Notes: generated by a model not told the origin, from the letters alone. A DNA stretch of 64,000 nucleotides from Exobasidium rhododendri (GCA_026210745.1 CP110631.1:4836001-4900000); one strand, 5' to 3'; shown: positions 1-12,721, counted from the first letter of the stretch. Made by a program: numbers and translations.

Positions 1-77
1 AGGTAGAGGAAGAGGACCTAGAAGGTGAGGGAGAGGAAGCAAAGGAAGAAGACGAAGAAAGTGAAGAGGGGAAGTGA
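1..77 (+). CDS. C-terminal tail of an acidic protein, cut by the window edge
   Basis: From base 3 one plus-strand frame is open to a TGA at 75-77 and encodes about 24 residues, more than half of them Glu or Asp, ending in EEGK. Acidic tails like this are common at the C-terminus of nuclear or ribosome-biogenesis proteins, but the rest of the gene lies outside the window and I cannot name it. It would be convergent with the PHD-finger gene, leaving about 240 bp between the stops. Purine-rich sequence can look acidic by chance in this frame, so this remains a weak call. Confidence 0.35.
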   Translation, partial: VEEEDLEGEGEEAKEEDEESEEGK

Positions 78-318
78 GAAGGGATGTGAAAGGGCCTATC
101 CAAGCTGCAGATACGTTGACGGTCTTTGGGAGAGACGAAAAGCTCAACTGCTGGAGGCCTCCCTTCCTCCGCATCCCTCTATACTGATCAATGTAAACGA
201 CAAGGCGGTGGTTGTCATTGAGTGAAATAGAATTCGTATCAACTGTGATTTCTAAGTGTACATAGTCCAGTGAGAGCAAAGGAGCAGTGGGGGAAGAAAG
301 GGGAGAAAAGTCGTCTCT

Positions 319-2277
319 TCATGCCCAATCCAGGACGTCGTCTAAGTCTAGTCCTATTCCAAGTCCAGCCATCAGCTCGCCGGAGGATGGATTCCTTGCC
401 TTTGCATTTTGCGTGGGCTGTTTTGATTTTGTTGCTGAATTTAGTTGCCGTTGGAAGACGTCATGGTGACCCATGTCGATTGGCGTGGTCACTTGTTGTT
501 GTGAAGCTAACCTATCGAGCAAGTCTCTGTTACTGGATGCTGCTGCTGATGATATCGTTGTAGATTGATGTTGATGATGATGACGTTGCTGCTGTTGTTG
601 CATCGTTGGTGATTGAATGTGGTGATGGTGATAGTGCATCATGTCGGAGAAAGTTGGTGTTTTCGGAAATGGGCTGCTGCTGGCTGGATAGCTGTATGCT
701 TCCGTCAGCATAGCGCCACCCTGTTGAGCATGGCTGTTGTCAGTGTGATGATGACGATGACTGCTGCCGTTGGTTCTTTGCTGAGTGGGCGTTCTATCGT
801 GCAGTGAGCAAGGATTGGTCGTAGTAGTATTCGTCGTGATCCGTCGGTGGTTGCTTGAGTTCTGTCTTGCCCGTGTGGCTGCTCGTGTACTGCTGCTTGG
901 ACTTTGCAGTTGCCACGTCAGGTCTGCCATGTCCAATCCTCCACCGCCTCCAGAGCTAAAGACGAGACTGGGAAGACCTCCGTGATTTCCAGAGTGATCA
1001 GAATTGAAGCCGCTGGAGTCCAGAAACCTTGTCGGTGTCTGAAGACCCCAAGGCGTGCTACCGTTCGTCTCGATCATGCTGTTGCCTGCTGTTGTCAAGT
1101 TGGAATCTTCTCTTGAATGTCGAAGCATGCTTGTTGTGTGATTCGAGCTCCAGCTGGAGGAACCCTGCAGGATACGAGAAGGAGTCGAAAAGATGTCATC
1201 GAACTCCTTGGAGCTGCTACTCTCTCTCTGATGAGGAGCGTTGCTTCGCCCACTCGCATTCGAAGTGGGTGTCTTCACATGCGCAGACAGCAGGACAGGA
1301 CTGGGTGTGCGCGGTGGAGGCTGCACGGTGCTGCTACTGCTGCTGCTGCCGTGCGTATTGTTGCTGTGGCCGCCGTGGAAGAGTTCAGCCAGCTCGTTTG
1401 TCGCCATTCTCTTTCGAGAAGGCGATTGAGCAGGCAGGAGAGCGACCCCGTTGGTAGAGTAACTCTGTCTATACAGGTTGGCAGTATTGCTACCACTCTT
1501 CCGCTCCAGCGGTGAACCTGGCTCGACCTGATGCCATCCTACTCGACTAGCTCGATGTCTTCCTGCTGAACTGTAGCCCCTTCGAACGGGCTCGTGTGTC
1601 GAGGGTAGAGTTGGACTGGGCGCCAAGGCAAGGATAGAGGAGAAGTTGTGAGGTGGAATATCTTGTGCTTGGAGGAGGAGCAGCTCTTCCTTACGAATGG
1701 AAGGGGAATCGTGGGTGGGATGAGTGAAGACTGGTAATTGTCCTTGACTCAATCGCAACTGTTGACCAGCAATAGCAGCCGAACGAGGGAAATTGGGCGT
1801 AGCAATCAAGCTGGCACGATCGCCACCAGTCGTGCTAGGGGAAAGCACACTAGTAGCAATGTCGCAACAACCCTGACAGAACCACTCTTCACCTAGGTCT
1901 GCAGTATTGGCAATGCCGAGACAGATGAGATGGAACCAGAGATTGCAAGCGTCACACTGAACCATGGAGGTGCCTTCGTCGATGCTGCCACAGATGCAGC
2001 CGATGATCGAAGACGTTGTCGAGGAAGGCGAGAGACCGTTTCCGCGAGGTAAATGGTTGGGAGCGTGCAAGTAGACGTTCTTGGAGGATCCACCTCTTCT
2101 ATTTGGAGTCGTGCCTTGCCCTCTAGTGTGTCTTGGAACTCCCTGCTTGGTGTCCTTGCGACGGCTCCGCTTGATGGGTGAAGTATGTTTACTCGAGCGC
2201 ATGAGAGGCATAGAAAGAGAACGAATCAAAGTCTCTTTGCATGCTCGATCGTGCATTGCTTTGGCCACCATGGGATG

Positions 2278-2313
<36 letters not shown>

Positions 2314-3462
2314 AACTTCTGTCTTGAGATTGACTGCCTCCTCCTTCTCATCATCCTCGCTGTTCTCGTCAAGCCATCGTGCAATTCCTCTCCTCTTTTG
2401 TTCTTTTGATTCTCTCAAGGCTTTACTTGCACTTGACCAGGGACCGTCCGGACTATCAGGCCAGTCCAGTGATGGCATTCCGACACCAAGCAATCTTGGT
2501 TTGTATGCGATCGGACATTCGTCTTTCGAATCGTCCTTCTTGCGGTCTGAATGCTGTGCAGCGCGGATCGATTGAATCTTCTCCTTCACCATCAAGCCTG
2601 GCGATCGAGAGTACAATAGTGATGTGAAATCTTGCTGTTGCGAGTGCGCCTTTGTGGGCGAGTTTGGCTCCGAAGCTGGAAAGTGCGAAGAAAGGGAAAA
2701 GCTAGGAGAGGGGTCGGTGGAGCAGGGTGTACCGTCTGAAGTAGGCTGCGTTGTGGAAGAATTTGCGCGGTCTCCGCTGCTGTTGCTACTACAACTACTA
2801 TCTTGAGAAAGGCTGATAGCATCGATGCTCGCGATTTGACTCGCTTCTGATCGATGTACCGCCATCCTTCCCATTAAAGGCACCTCGATTGCAATTAGTG
2901 CTTGAATGGCCGTCTCCGTCTCCTCATCTAGAAAGCCGGCCAGTCTGTCGTACTTGCAAATCTTGGTCGGTGATTGTTGCAACATCTGCTGAGGTGATTG
3001 TTGGGACGAATCTGTGTCCACAAAGACACTGCCTGTTTTGGCAATCGCCGTCGAAGCTCGCCCATGAAGGTCCAGCAAGCGAATATTTGGACTTGAGTGG
3101 GAAAGGGCACCTCCCTCTAGCTCTGCTCTTCGCTTCCTTGGTGTGAGGGAAGACGGCTGGAATTGTTGCGTCTGAATTGGCGATTCCCATCCTAGATTGA
3201 CTCCGCCTACTCTTCTTCCTCTTCGAGGAGTGTGCAAGATACTGGTGTCATCATAGAGCTTCTTCACATCTTCGTTGTCCTCGCCTTTTCGAAGACAGGC
3301 ACCTGGTTTGGTAGGGGTGATCGAAATGGCCTTTGTCATGAATGGCGTTTTAAGGGGTGTGTTCGTAGTCTTGTCCGTCAATTCGTTTCTGCTATGTAGT
3401 GATCGTGATGAAGGTGCTGATGGATTAATTTTGCTGTTCAATGGAACCGTCACAAGGGGCAT
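319..3462 (-). CDS. PHD-finger protein, polyQ-containing, putative chromatin/transcription regulator
   Basis: Single-exon reading frame of 1047 residues starting at the ATG at 3462. A C4HC3 PHD finger lies at about residues 487-533: CIC, then CDAC, WFH, LIC and CQGC supply the eight zinc ligands. PHD fingers usually read histone H3 tails, so a nuclear chromatin role is likely (family knowledge). The rest is low complexity: a polyglutamine run at about residues 382-394, basic SPIKRSRRK-type patches before the PHD that could be nuclear signals, and Ser/His/Gln-rich tracts towards the C-terminus. The last residues form a short hydrophobic/acidic helix-like end (GLGIGLDLDDVLDWA) that looks like a conserved docking or activation motif. 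I do not recognise the orthologue. No catalytic domain is visible. Confidence 0.8.
2279..2315 (-). repeat. CAG/CTG trinucleotide run coding for polyglutamine
   Basis: About a dozen CTG/TTG triplets on the plus strand, read as CAG/CAA on the coding strand, make the Gln run of the PHD-finger protein. The pure CTG core is about nine units, so its length may vary between strains. Confidence 0.85.
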
Positions 3463-5491
3463 TGCAAGTAGTGCGTCGTAGTGAGTACGTCACACAAGGG
3501 GACTTCAATCTGCCCTTAAAGATGAGAGCTGAGGATTTTATTCGAGACGAAGAAAGAAAAATTTTGGTCACAGCCGAGGAGAAGGGAAAAGCCGCTCTTT
3601 GCTCCTTTTTTCACTTGCAGCGAACAAAGGGACAATTGCGGCCCAGAAAAGTTGCCAGATGGACAAGTGCTGAAGTGATGATTGCGCCAACGTGTAGAGG
3701 TTCAGAAAGGCTGTGATGCCGAACCGATGGACGGAGAGGCTCCTGCGAGGGAGGAAGACGGCGTCACAGACAACAAGAGGGACAGGGGGATGGTCGGGGT
3801 TGTCAGGATTAGGAAATGATAGAAATCTGGAAAATAAACTCGGCGGCGCTGTCGATTGGACGATTGCCGTGCTGAAGAATGGTGCCTTGGCTTCTGCCGG
3901 TCAGGACAACAGCGACGAAGGAAGGGGAGGGTTGGCAGGTAGATGTCTGCTCTGATGGTGTGCAAGTCACAGAGTCCGGGATCGTAGTGAAATCTGCTTT
4001 GTCTTGGATGACATGCGAGGCCTCTATTGTCCCTTCTTGACCAATAATTTGCCCATCCGTGTGATGTGTGTGTGAGTGTGTGTGAAATTTAGAGCCAGCT
4101 GCAAGTTTCAAATCGAAAATGAGAGATAAATTCAATTAAGTCTTCTCTTCAAACGCTCTCGTCACATTTAGATATTGAGTCTACAGCCACCCGCACGGAC
4201 GTAAATCTGATGAGGTCCTTTTGTTCTCTCTCGCTCGCGCTCTTTAATTGAAAGTGAAAATAAGTGATAATCATCGGGCGGTCTAAGTCTTACTTTCTAG
4301 TAGAGTGTGTAGTCCACAAAGAGGCGTGATACGGTTCGCCTAATTGATGCTCGGGACGAGCCAATCTTCCTTTGATAGCTATTTGGACTTTCACTTTCAA
4401 TCACGCCAGTCATAAGATTGATCGAGAGACAGACAGAGGCAGGGAAACGTTGGCAGTTCTAGCCACCAATGCTTCGATGCCTTAGCATCATCGTCTTCTC
4501 GATCGGCCCTGAGCTAAAGAAACGAGGACGGCAAATGGTGCTAGAAAATAGATTTCTCGCTCTTTGCACTCCCGTCTGACGTTCCAACTTCTACCGATTG
4601 CACAATTCATCATCAAAGATGTGGCCACTAATTAAATCCGCACCCTCTATCCGAGGTGAGCTTATGCTATTCGGACTGTGATAAGGTCATGATTTGCCGA
4701 AGGATGCAGAGAAAAGCAACCGACTTAGCCTCTTTGGTTGTTAATTTGCTGTACCTCATTCTAAGGGGATACAAACATCCAAGCGCACCCCACTGTGTTT
4801 CTGAACGTTAATGTGACTCCCGTTTTCTCATGCACCTATCCGCTTCCCACAGCCCCTCCTTTTTTTTTGTTTTGGTCGCTTTTGCTTTTCTTTGCACAAG
4901 TGTAGCTTTTTAGAAAAGTAGCAATATCGCGCATGCATGTTCCTCGATTTTTCTTCCCTTTACTCTTATTGGAAGGGATTCTTGCCTGCCTTTAGCGCTC
5001 CTAGGAACCATCCCTTGCGTCCGACGCGTGTGCCACCCTGTTTACGCGCTGCCTTTTTCTCGAGACGCGCCGCGATCTGCAGCAAAACTCTCTCTCTCTC
5101 ACACTCCGACTTTGGTTTCTACTAGCGAGGAACGTTGGATTAAATTGCGTGTGGGAGGGGGGGGGGGAAAGGCCCGGAAAAAGTGAAGCTCCCGTCGATC
5201 GATACGAAAGAAAGGAGAGCCGAGTAGCCTATCTCTTGGTCCTTATCGATTAAGCAAAGGGAAAACACTGGGCCGGCATGGAGATAAAGTTTCACGCCCG
5301 GCGACTAAGATGTCTCATTTTCAAGCGGGGAGGGGCCAAAGGAAGGACATCAACGTACAAGTGATAGTGAGTAGAAGAGACAATTAGTATGCTGTTTCAT
5401 GCCATGTATAGTACATAATGCTGTATTGAAATCTAGAGATAAACAGGGAAAAGGCGAGTGTAAATGAAGGAGGGTGTGAAGAGGAGGAAAA
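3463..5491. other. Intergenic region, no gene recognised
   Basis: About 2 kb upstream of the PHD-finger gene and downstream of the phosphatase gene, both on the minus strand. It holds only short overlapping frames, a GT-rich stretch near 4060-4085, a T-run near 4860 and a run of about twelve G near 5156-5166. It probably contains the promoter and 5' leader of the PHD gene and the 3' end of the phosphatase gene. I found no tRNA or conserved protein in it. Confidence 0.5.
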
Positions 5492-7428
5492 TCACAGTGC
5501 TTGCATAGTCGTGGAAGCCGTACAATTCGACCACTCTGACCATTTGTTCCTGCCCTCCATTGCCGTGATGAATTCACGCCTGTTGCACATGCCATCGTCT
5601 CTCGCCGAGCAACCCTTCAATTGGTGGAGATCGATGACAGCTTCGTTCAGCAGCATACGAACGAAGCTTGTCTCCGTTACGCTGCTCTTGTTGTTGCATG
5701 AGATCTCTTCAAATATCAAACGAGCGGCAAAAGGAACGAGATTTGATGTGATGTATTTCCTTTTGGGATCCGGAGCATGCACAGGAAGAGGCACTGCAAA
5801 GTCGGGTAGGTTCAGCGCTGCGAGGACGCCAGCAATGGTGGAGTCGTGTGTGAAGTCAGCGTAGAAACGCCGATCAACCGGGAAAGTCTTGGGATTTTGA
5901 TTGAGCGTGCTGTTCTCAGTCGTCTGAGTGGTGAGGTTCCACACCGTCTTTGTCAAACGGCTCATAAACTAGGAAGTAGAGGGGGGAAAGAGAAGTGCAA
6001 TTCAGCAAAGCGGTCCTACGTATTACTGTAATTACCGGGGTCTACATCTCCACCACTCACTTCATTTACCCAACCAACACCCTGTGCCTTTCCTACCGGC
6101 GTTCCATCTCCATAGCTGCCATAGAAGACCAGATCCCAAGCGTACTCGTAACCGAGCCACTCATCTTGAGTAAACAGTCGACAGAAGTCACTGCGACCAA
6201 AGGCTACCGTGTCGTAGCTGCACAGTTGCTGCATACCGTTAAGGAGTGCTGGCGTGAGTTGCGCTCCCTTGACATGCTCTTGCAAGCGATCTACAGCTTT
6301 CTTAAGATAGTCCTGAATCCAGTCTTGGCTCCACTTGTATCCTGGACCCACGTTAGCAGCGGGGCAAGCAAAATTGGGTGCAAGAGTAGTATTAAAGGTG
6401 GGGGCTTCGATTTGAACTTCCAAGTCGGTCTGATGATGCCACTTCGCTCCAAATATTCCTTGCAAAAAGGCAATCGAGCTATCGACTATCCTCTGCTGGC
6501 TGCCTGTTCGAATCAGCAAACGTTTATGAGCTTGAAGGTCCCCTTCGATCAAATTCCCGTATTCCATGCTGTGCAAGACACCACTTCTGAACAGCTGCTC
6601 CCTTCCTAGTCCGACCAGCAGCTCTGCTCCCAAGCGGTCAGCATCGTAATGCGTCAGGAATGACAGAGGTCCACTGAAAGAGAGTGAGTCTCTACCTTTT
6701 GCTAGCAACTGCTTGACGAGGAAAGCAGGCGACCCACTGGTAGGGTAGCGGGAACCATGTCGATGCAGAATGTGAACTCGATCGACCCTACAAGTAGAAG
6801 GTAGTGAGCGATACTTTGCGGAGGAGACAGAGAAATCAGGCGCAGATCGATAGGGGGTCAGTGGTCCCATGTGTTGAAAAGGGTCAAAGCCATCTAATTC
6901 TGGTACCACTGTGTTGATTGGTGAGCTCCCCCGGGTAGGTGTAGCCGAGGAGTGGTCTTCGTCAGCGAGATCAGCTGGTTTCCCAGTCTGCATAGCTCCA
7001 GGGTACCCAACATCTGTTGGAAAGAGGTATGGCGCTCCGACAGCTGCATCCTTGTCTCCACCCTTCCAATAGTCACCGGCCCAATGGTAGACTTTATGAA
7101 CTCGACCGTCCTCACTTCCCGATGAAAATGCAAAAGCGAAGACACCAACAAGGAGAAGTACAGTCCCTGCGATGAAGAAGATCCGCAGCCTCTTGGAGTG
7201 TTTCGTAGCATTGATACCTTCCTCGAGCCACTCTGGTCGTCCAGTCTTGTCGAGAACGGGGGAAGGCGGTCTGATTGGCATTCCCATCTCCTCATCATCG
7301 ATTTCATGAGAGTAGCGATGCGCTTCACTACTTGATCTTGCAGCTCGTTTCGCCGGATCCGTGTCTAGACGATGAAGTATCAGAGCTTCTCGCTCGATGA
7401 TGTCCGAGTCATCTGAGCGTCGACTCAT
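5492..7428 (-). CDS. Membrane-anchored histidine acid phosphatase (phytase-like)
   Basis: Two exons, 7428-6061 and 5968-5492, give 614 residues. The 92-bp intron (6060-5969) has GTGAGT and CTAG borders, and the join reads GWVNE-FMSRLT, matching the phytase pattern where a helix runs through this point. The catalytic RHGSRYP motif is at residues 223-229 (nucleophilic His224) and the proton donor HD pair at about 497-498 (FTHDST). The family hydrolyses phosphomonoesters, including phytate, at acidic pH. Unlike secreted Aspergillus phytases this protein starts with about 80 hydrophilic residues followed by a transmembrane segment at about 81-102 and no cleavable signal, which predicts a type II membrane protein with the catalytic domain outside the cytosol or in the vacuole lumen. 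Several NxT/S sites occur in the catalytic part. The exact substrate is unknown. Confidence 0.87.
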
Positions 7429-7780
7429 GCTGATTCAGATCGAGGATTTTAGTGCGGCTTAGGGGATGAAGGATGGGGGCGTTCCGTCGGAATGCTATAT
7501 TGAATTTTGGCGATCGGTCTCACTTGAAGCCACGTGGTCGCAATCTTTCTCGAGGCGCGCTTAAGCAAGGAGGCGGCCCCTTAAGGAAAGGACTTCGTAG
7601 CCTGGGTGACGAACAGACCTCACCTTGGCGAGCAAGCCCTCGACTTCACACAGTATCAGACATAGAAATACACTTTCGCGAGGACTTTCAGAATTGCAAC
7701 ATACAAAGCCACAAGAAATGTGAGATCAGGATGGGATACAGGACCAGCAAGAGGGTATGGATTTGTTCACCACTCATTCT

Positions 7781-9870
7781 TCAATGAGTCAAGAAATAAG
7801 CCAGCATCTTGGGGTAGTTTGGGGTACCGAGTCCCGTCACAGGATCCCAGGCGGGCACTGCGCTGAAGCCGAGCGTGCCACAGCCTTGATTTGTGCCATT
7901 CGTGATGTCGTTTAACAAACTCGGATTAGCGTATAGCACTGGGTTCACGAATCCAAGAGAGCTCTTTCCAATGTTCAATCTTTGTTCGTTGATCAGAGTC
8001 AAGACGGAGGCAAAGGTTGGGCTAGATGCAGAGGTTCCATATACCAGTTCAAAGGATCCATCGACAGAGACCACGTAATTGGCCCCATTCGCACTGACGT
8101 CCGGAAAACCTCTTGTGTTCTGCGAGTTGTTGTACCGATCAGCACCGTAAGAAGGTTTGTGATACTTGAAGTAGTTCTTCACAGCAGTGCGCTGATAAGC
8201 TGGGAGTGGGAAATTGTTGGAGAATCCACCGCCGGAGTAGATGACTTGTTGACATGCAGATTCTGGCTTGGAAACAGATGCACCGGGGTCTATCTGCGTG
8301 GCTCCAATAGACAGGATGTAAGGACATGTGCCTGGGAAAGAAGGATTGAATTTTCCGTCTGTACCGTCGTTGTATACGCCGGTCGTAGGATCGATGCACT
8401 GTCCACTATTGCCGGCCACACCGTAGTCACCCGAGGAGTAAGTAAATGTAGTTCCCAACAATCCAAACTTGGCGTACTCGTTGCATTGACGCTTTTCGTA
8501 TGCGTAGGTGAGATCGGCTTCGTTGTAGGAATAGCTGGTGGAGATGACTTTGGCCGGCGTTACACCTCCGCATGTCTTTGGACCGTCGTATCCACCCGGA
8601 GAAGGATCGGCTATGATTTCAAGAGAGAGACATCAAATAGCTCAGCGCTGAGTCTTCTTTCACCATCGACCGGACAGTACTCACGATACATGGAATCTTG
8701 AGTGGGATCATCGCCTTTGCAGTAGGAGGCATCGAAAGCGTCCAAGAAGTCGTTGAAAGAGGCACTTTCGATTGGATCACCAGTTTGATACAATGTGACC
8801 TTGAGAGGATTGACAAGCGTCATACTGTACTCCAAGTCCAGATTTGATTCACCGTTGTAGGAGAATCCACTGACGGGTGCAGTGATGTTTCCACCATCGA
8901 TGGAGATCAACTTGGGCGCCAATTGTTTTTGCGAAGTGGAGTAGTTGGAGAAGAACATTAACAAATCAGAGGGTACATACTGTTGAGGTGAATACTCCAC
9001 GATACCGAAACTATTCTTGGAGTTTGTTACCGTGTTCTTCGATAGGGTGGGGATACCGTATAGTGCTCGTAAACAGGCTGGAGTGATGACCATGTTACAT
9101 TGTTGCAAGTCTCCGAACAGTTTCTTATCATTCCTGAGGGGAACATGCTTAGGAAGTGTAGGCGAATGTGGGGAACCGAGTTTGATTTTCTTCATGTTCT
9201 TGACACGCTTTTCGAGGGTGTTACTACCGTCGATGCTTCTAGCGCCTGTGATGTCGCGCTTCTGCTTCTTTTGGCTCAACTTTGTATCGAAGTGAAGGGT
9301 CGGTGTGACGAAATCGACATGTGGTTGAACATGGGCAGGCAAAGAGTATGCGCCGGACACGGCGGCGTGGGGCAGGCCGTCATTCGCGAAAGGATTCGTC
9401 CAAGAGTGATATTGCGTCTGGAAGAGCGTTTCGGCTTCTGCGACAGTAGCTTCGAATGAGATCCAGCCACCCGAGCCAGTGTTATGGCTCAATCGCTGCG
9501 AGACAATACCAGACGCGATCAACCAAGCAGTGACAGTGTCTCGAGTCTCTTGAGAGGGAGCAAATGTAGAGAGGATTTGATCGGGAGACCAGTGTTTTCC
9601 GTAATTTGCAGAATCAGGTTCAGATACTTCCATGAGGAACTGATCAAGATTTTCCATATTACTCTGCTTGAGGGCAATCCTGATAGGTAGGATCGCTCGC
9701 TTGTCCATGCGGTCTCCTTGAGACCAGCCGTGTGGAGAGACTTGACGTCGTTCGTGGACTTGATGAGTAAGGACAGTGGATGCGTTGGCTGAGGTATAGG
9801 ATAGAAACAAGGCGATTCCCATACTCAACAAGAGCATGGAAGTCAGGCGAGACCATTGAGTGGTTTGCAT
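7781..9870 (-). CDS. Secreted sedolisin (peptidase S53, tripeptidyl-peptidase type)
   Basis: Two exons, 9870-8685 and 8610-7781, encode 671 residues; the 74-bp intron (8684-8611, GTGAGT...ATAG) joins in phase 1 so that DSMYPDPSPGGY is continuous. I start at the ATG at 9870 because it gives a classic signal peptide (hydrophobic core LLLSMGIALFLS); the frame is open further upstream to 10107 but that extension is not leader-like. The pro-domain is followed by the catalytic domain with Glu and Asp in GESNLDLEY (about residues 339-343), Asp in SSGDYGV (about 457) and the nucleophilic Ser in YGTSAS (about 585). The C-terminal calcium site is visible as LLNDITNG and WDPVTGLG. S53 enzymes are acid endopeptidases or tripeptidyl-peptidases that work outside the cell or in the vacuole. 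Confidence 0.9.
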
Positions 9871-10834
9871 CGTGCTGATATGGAGATGTGTAAAAGGAAC
9901 GTGGGGGGAGGCGAGAGGAAGAGGGAGGCGCACGAGAGCGAGACAGAGAAGGGAGCGGAGAAGGTGAGGATGGGGAGGGATGGTGATCTTAGAAGGGTGT
10001 AGAGTGGTGCAAAGACATAGAACGAGCGCTTTATCTACTCCTTTGCATCTTCCCCTTCGACTTCCAACACCAGAAGAGGACAAAACCCCTTCTCTTTGGG
10101 ACATCAACCCTGATCAGTCGTAAGTAACATCTTCGTGTTGGACACCCGCCGCTTCTGTTTGCGCTAAGCCAAATCGAAACCCGCCTCTGGAATATTATAA
10201 AGTCTTCTTCTATTGTGTACCGTAAACAGTAGGATAACCTTATTTGCGCGTAAAGGAAGACAGCCTCTCCGCCTCGAAAGGGAAACCATTCATGAGGCAT
10301 TCTTCGTGGCTTTCTACTTCTTGTAATGTAATATTTCCTGATTCCAAAGGCGCAACGCAGCCTGCATCCCTTTCCATGTGCTAATTGTTCATGGACGTGC
10401 AGAGGATTCGTAATTGAATCGGCAAGGGACGCAAAAGAAAGACGAGCTAGTATAATGGAAAGAAGCGATCTGAAGAATAAAAAGAGACCGTCGGTACCCT
10501 GTGTTGGTCTTGTCATATGATCGACCAAGGTTATTTTCCTATCTTTTCAGGATAAATACCTAGCATGGAAAACGATCCGCGGTCTTCCTCCTTCTCTTAG
10601 ACCTTGAGCTTAGTCTAAGATAAGGCACCTATGGGCGCTTTCGCCGCTCTCAAGCATGAGCGGCACGAGGCAACCACCAAGGCAACCACCAGCATAGTTG
10701 AGCTAGCTCTGCTTCATGGTGGTCTAGCGCAAATCTGATGCATACCTTTGGCCAAAGATGCCGAATGGAAGTGGGAAGCTTCTCTACGCCTCCGTGCTGC
10801 GCTTACTAGCACTGCACTACACCCTTTCGTCCCT
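9871..10834. other. Intergenic region between protease start and transporter stop
   Basis: Holds the presumed promoter and leader of the sedolisin gene, with a pyrimidine/purine-skewed stretch directly upstream of its start. Near 10668-10695 the string GGCAACCACCA occurs twice in tandem, and near 10647-10668 a short inverted repeat (GCCGCTC...GAGCGGC) could form a hairpin. No coding potential I trust. Confidence 0.45.
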
Positions 10835-12417
10835 TCATGGCCCTAGATAAGAAGCAAAGAAGAGAGTCCAAGCAAGGATGATAACCATTCCAAGATAGGC
10901 TGTAGCAATGCAGGTCGAATACCCATTAGGCCTAAGACCGCATGATTTGAATTGTGGTGTGTCAGTGGCAGTGTCATTCAGGTCGTCTGCTTGACTCGCT
11001 TCGATAGCTTTTCGACCCTTTTCATCAGCTGAGAGAATTCCGAGAGCCCAGATGCGATCAAGAGCAACGTATGACAAACCCCAAAGGAATTCAATCGCTT
11101 TGGACACAAACAGGACCAGCAAAACTCGACTGTAGCCTCTTCCCGGTGTGTTGTCTTGCAGTCTGCCCAGAGTGGTGTTCATGATAATCTGGTTACTCTG
11201 CATCAAGACCTTCCAGATCGACCAAGAACAGCCAAACGCGGCGTCGTCCTTGAGCAGAATGGCCAAAGAACATAGGTAAGGGGGAGTATTCAAGGCATTG
11301 CCTAGGGAAAAGATCACCATGGCCAAGAGTGGGTTGATGTTTGTCCATGCCAAAAGGCCGATAGAAGTGGCGAGCAAGAGGGCAGTGACAGGAATAAAAC
11401 TGATGAAGGAGAAGTCAAATTTGACCTTTATTAGCGTCTCCCTTTCGTTGGGGCAGTACTACTTTGTACTTACTCCATTCGGTGGCCAAAACGATCGAAG
11501 AAGCCACCTAACAAAGGCGCTACAAGGATGGGTGCAACTTGGCCAATACTTGCAAGGTAACCAGACGCCCTGAGCGAGAGACCTTTCCATCGAATGATGT
11601 CTGCCGATAGATTGTTGAAAACGGCAATTGGCTGATAGAACTGAGTAGCAGATATGTAGACGTAGAATAGAGGCAAGGTCAACAGCGTCTTTTTGAGCAT
11701 GGCGAATGTAGAGACTGATGCTGGAAAGGTGGAACTGTGCGGCTTCACAGAATATCGCTGCTCAAACCAATAATAGAAGAGTGACGCAAACAGGGAAAGG
11801 CTTGATATGATAGCTGCAACCCAGAATGTTGTTGAGCTTTTCGTCTGTCCTCCCGACTGTGCGATAGGTACTGCTGTCGCTTTGCTGATCGCGCTTGCCG
11901 CTCGGTTAAATGCAAAGTTGCATGAGATAGCCAGTCCTAACCTCCCTGCACCTCGAGACCAGCGGACAACGAGCTTGGTAGCTGCAGTGTCGACAACGAT
12001 AATTCCCATCCCTTGGACGATACGACCTAAGACCAAGGTCGGGTAGCTGGCAGTGCTGCTCGCTACAGCCGCCAAGACAGCGCCGATGCAGACAGTCAAA
12101 GTAGCAACGACGGCCATCCGCGAAGCGCCCAATCGGTCGATCCACAGTCCAGCGAAGATGGGGAGGATAGTATTGGCCAGCTGAGTGGAGGCGGAAATGA
12201 TTCCATACTGAGTATTGTTGATGTTCATCTCCAGAAGTAAGGTCGTCTTCATCGGTCCGAGACAGGCCTCCGCCCAATTTGCCCCAGTCGAGAGGAGGAA
12301 CAGAAGGGCCATAGCTAGGATCCTCGGCCTGTAGGGTACATTTAGGTCAGCGGTGGACGGAGCGTTACGCAGGAGCAATGGTGCCCTCTCTCCGTTGCTC
12401 GACCCTGCCGCAGACAT
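10835..12417 (-). CDS. Major facilitator superfamily transporter
   Basis: Exons 12417-11474 and 11399-10835 with a 74-bp intron (GTAAGT...TCAG) give 502 residues; the join restores FDRFGHRMDFIPVTALL. About eleven or twelve hydrophobic segments are visible, with a long hydrophilic loop between the two halves. MFS hallmarks include the cytosolic loop GLWIDRLGASR after TM2 and its repeat GGFFDRFGHR in the second half, both variants of the DxxGxR motif. The N-terminus carries an acidic/dileucine-like ERAPLLLRN. The opening NNTQYGIISAS followed by LANTILPIFAGLWID resembles MFSD1-type lysosomal or vacuolar carriers more than drug or sugar porters, but that is inference and the substrate is unknown. 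It is divergent from the first LOR gene with about 300 bp between starts. Confidence 0.85.
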
Positions 12418-12721
12418 CGTGAGTCAATGAAAGGAATAAGTGTCGATCTCCCCGTACCTCTCTCTGTTTCCCTGTGGAGGAGAGAGGCGGCCTGATCGGC
12501 GCGACAAAAGTGCTGTCGAGCTCGAGTGTATCTATCTATCTATACTTGCAATTAAGCTTTCCGGCGTGCGCGTTGTGTTTGCTTGGTCGGTCCTGCGTAC
12601 AACTTCGCCAAGGATATGACCGTCTCACAAGGCGATAGGGACTGATCGCCATCCTTTTGATCTACACTGCCTCGCAACGCTCCAACTGAGCAATCACAGA
12701 GCCATACAGAAAAGGGTAGGG
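12418..12721. promoter_or_regulatory. Divergent promoter region between MFS transporter and LOR gene 1
   Basis: 304 bp separate the two divergent start codons. The region includes a short TATC repeat (12530-12543) and no obvious TATA box. No gene is seen inside it. Confidence 0.4.

Noticed and set aside
9871-10107. 79-codon N-terminal extension of the sedolisin
   Set aside because: The ATG at 9870 gives a proper signal peptide, while the upstream part has no leader-like or conserved sequence.
10647-10700. Hairpin-like stretch considered as a tRNA
   Set aside because: No T-loop consensus GTTCRANNC, and arm lengths do not fit a cloverleaf.
12530-12543. TATC tandem as a CRISPR-like or regulatory array
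   Set aside because: It is an ordinary short tetranucleotide repeat of three to four units.
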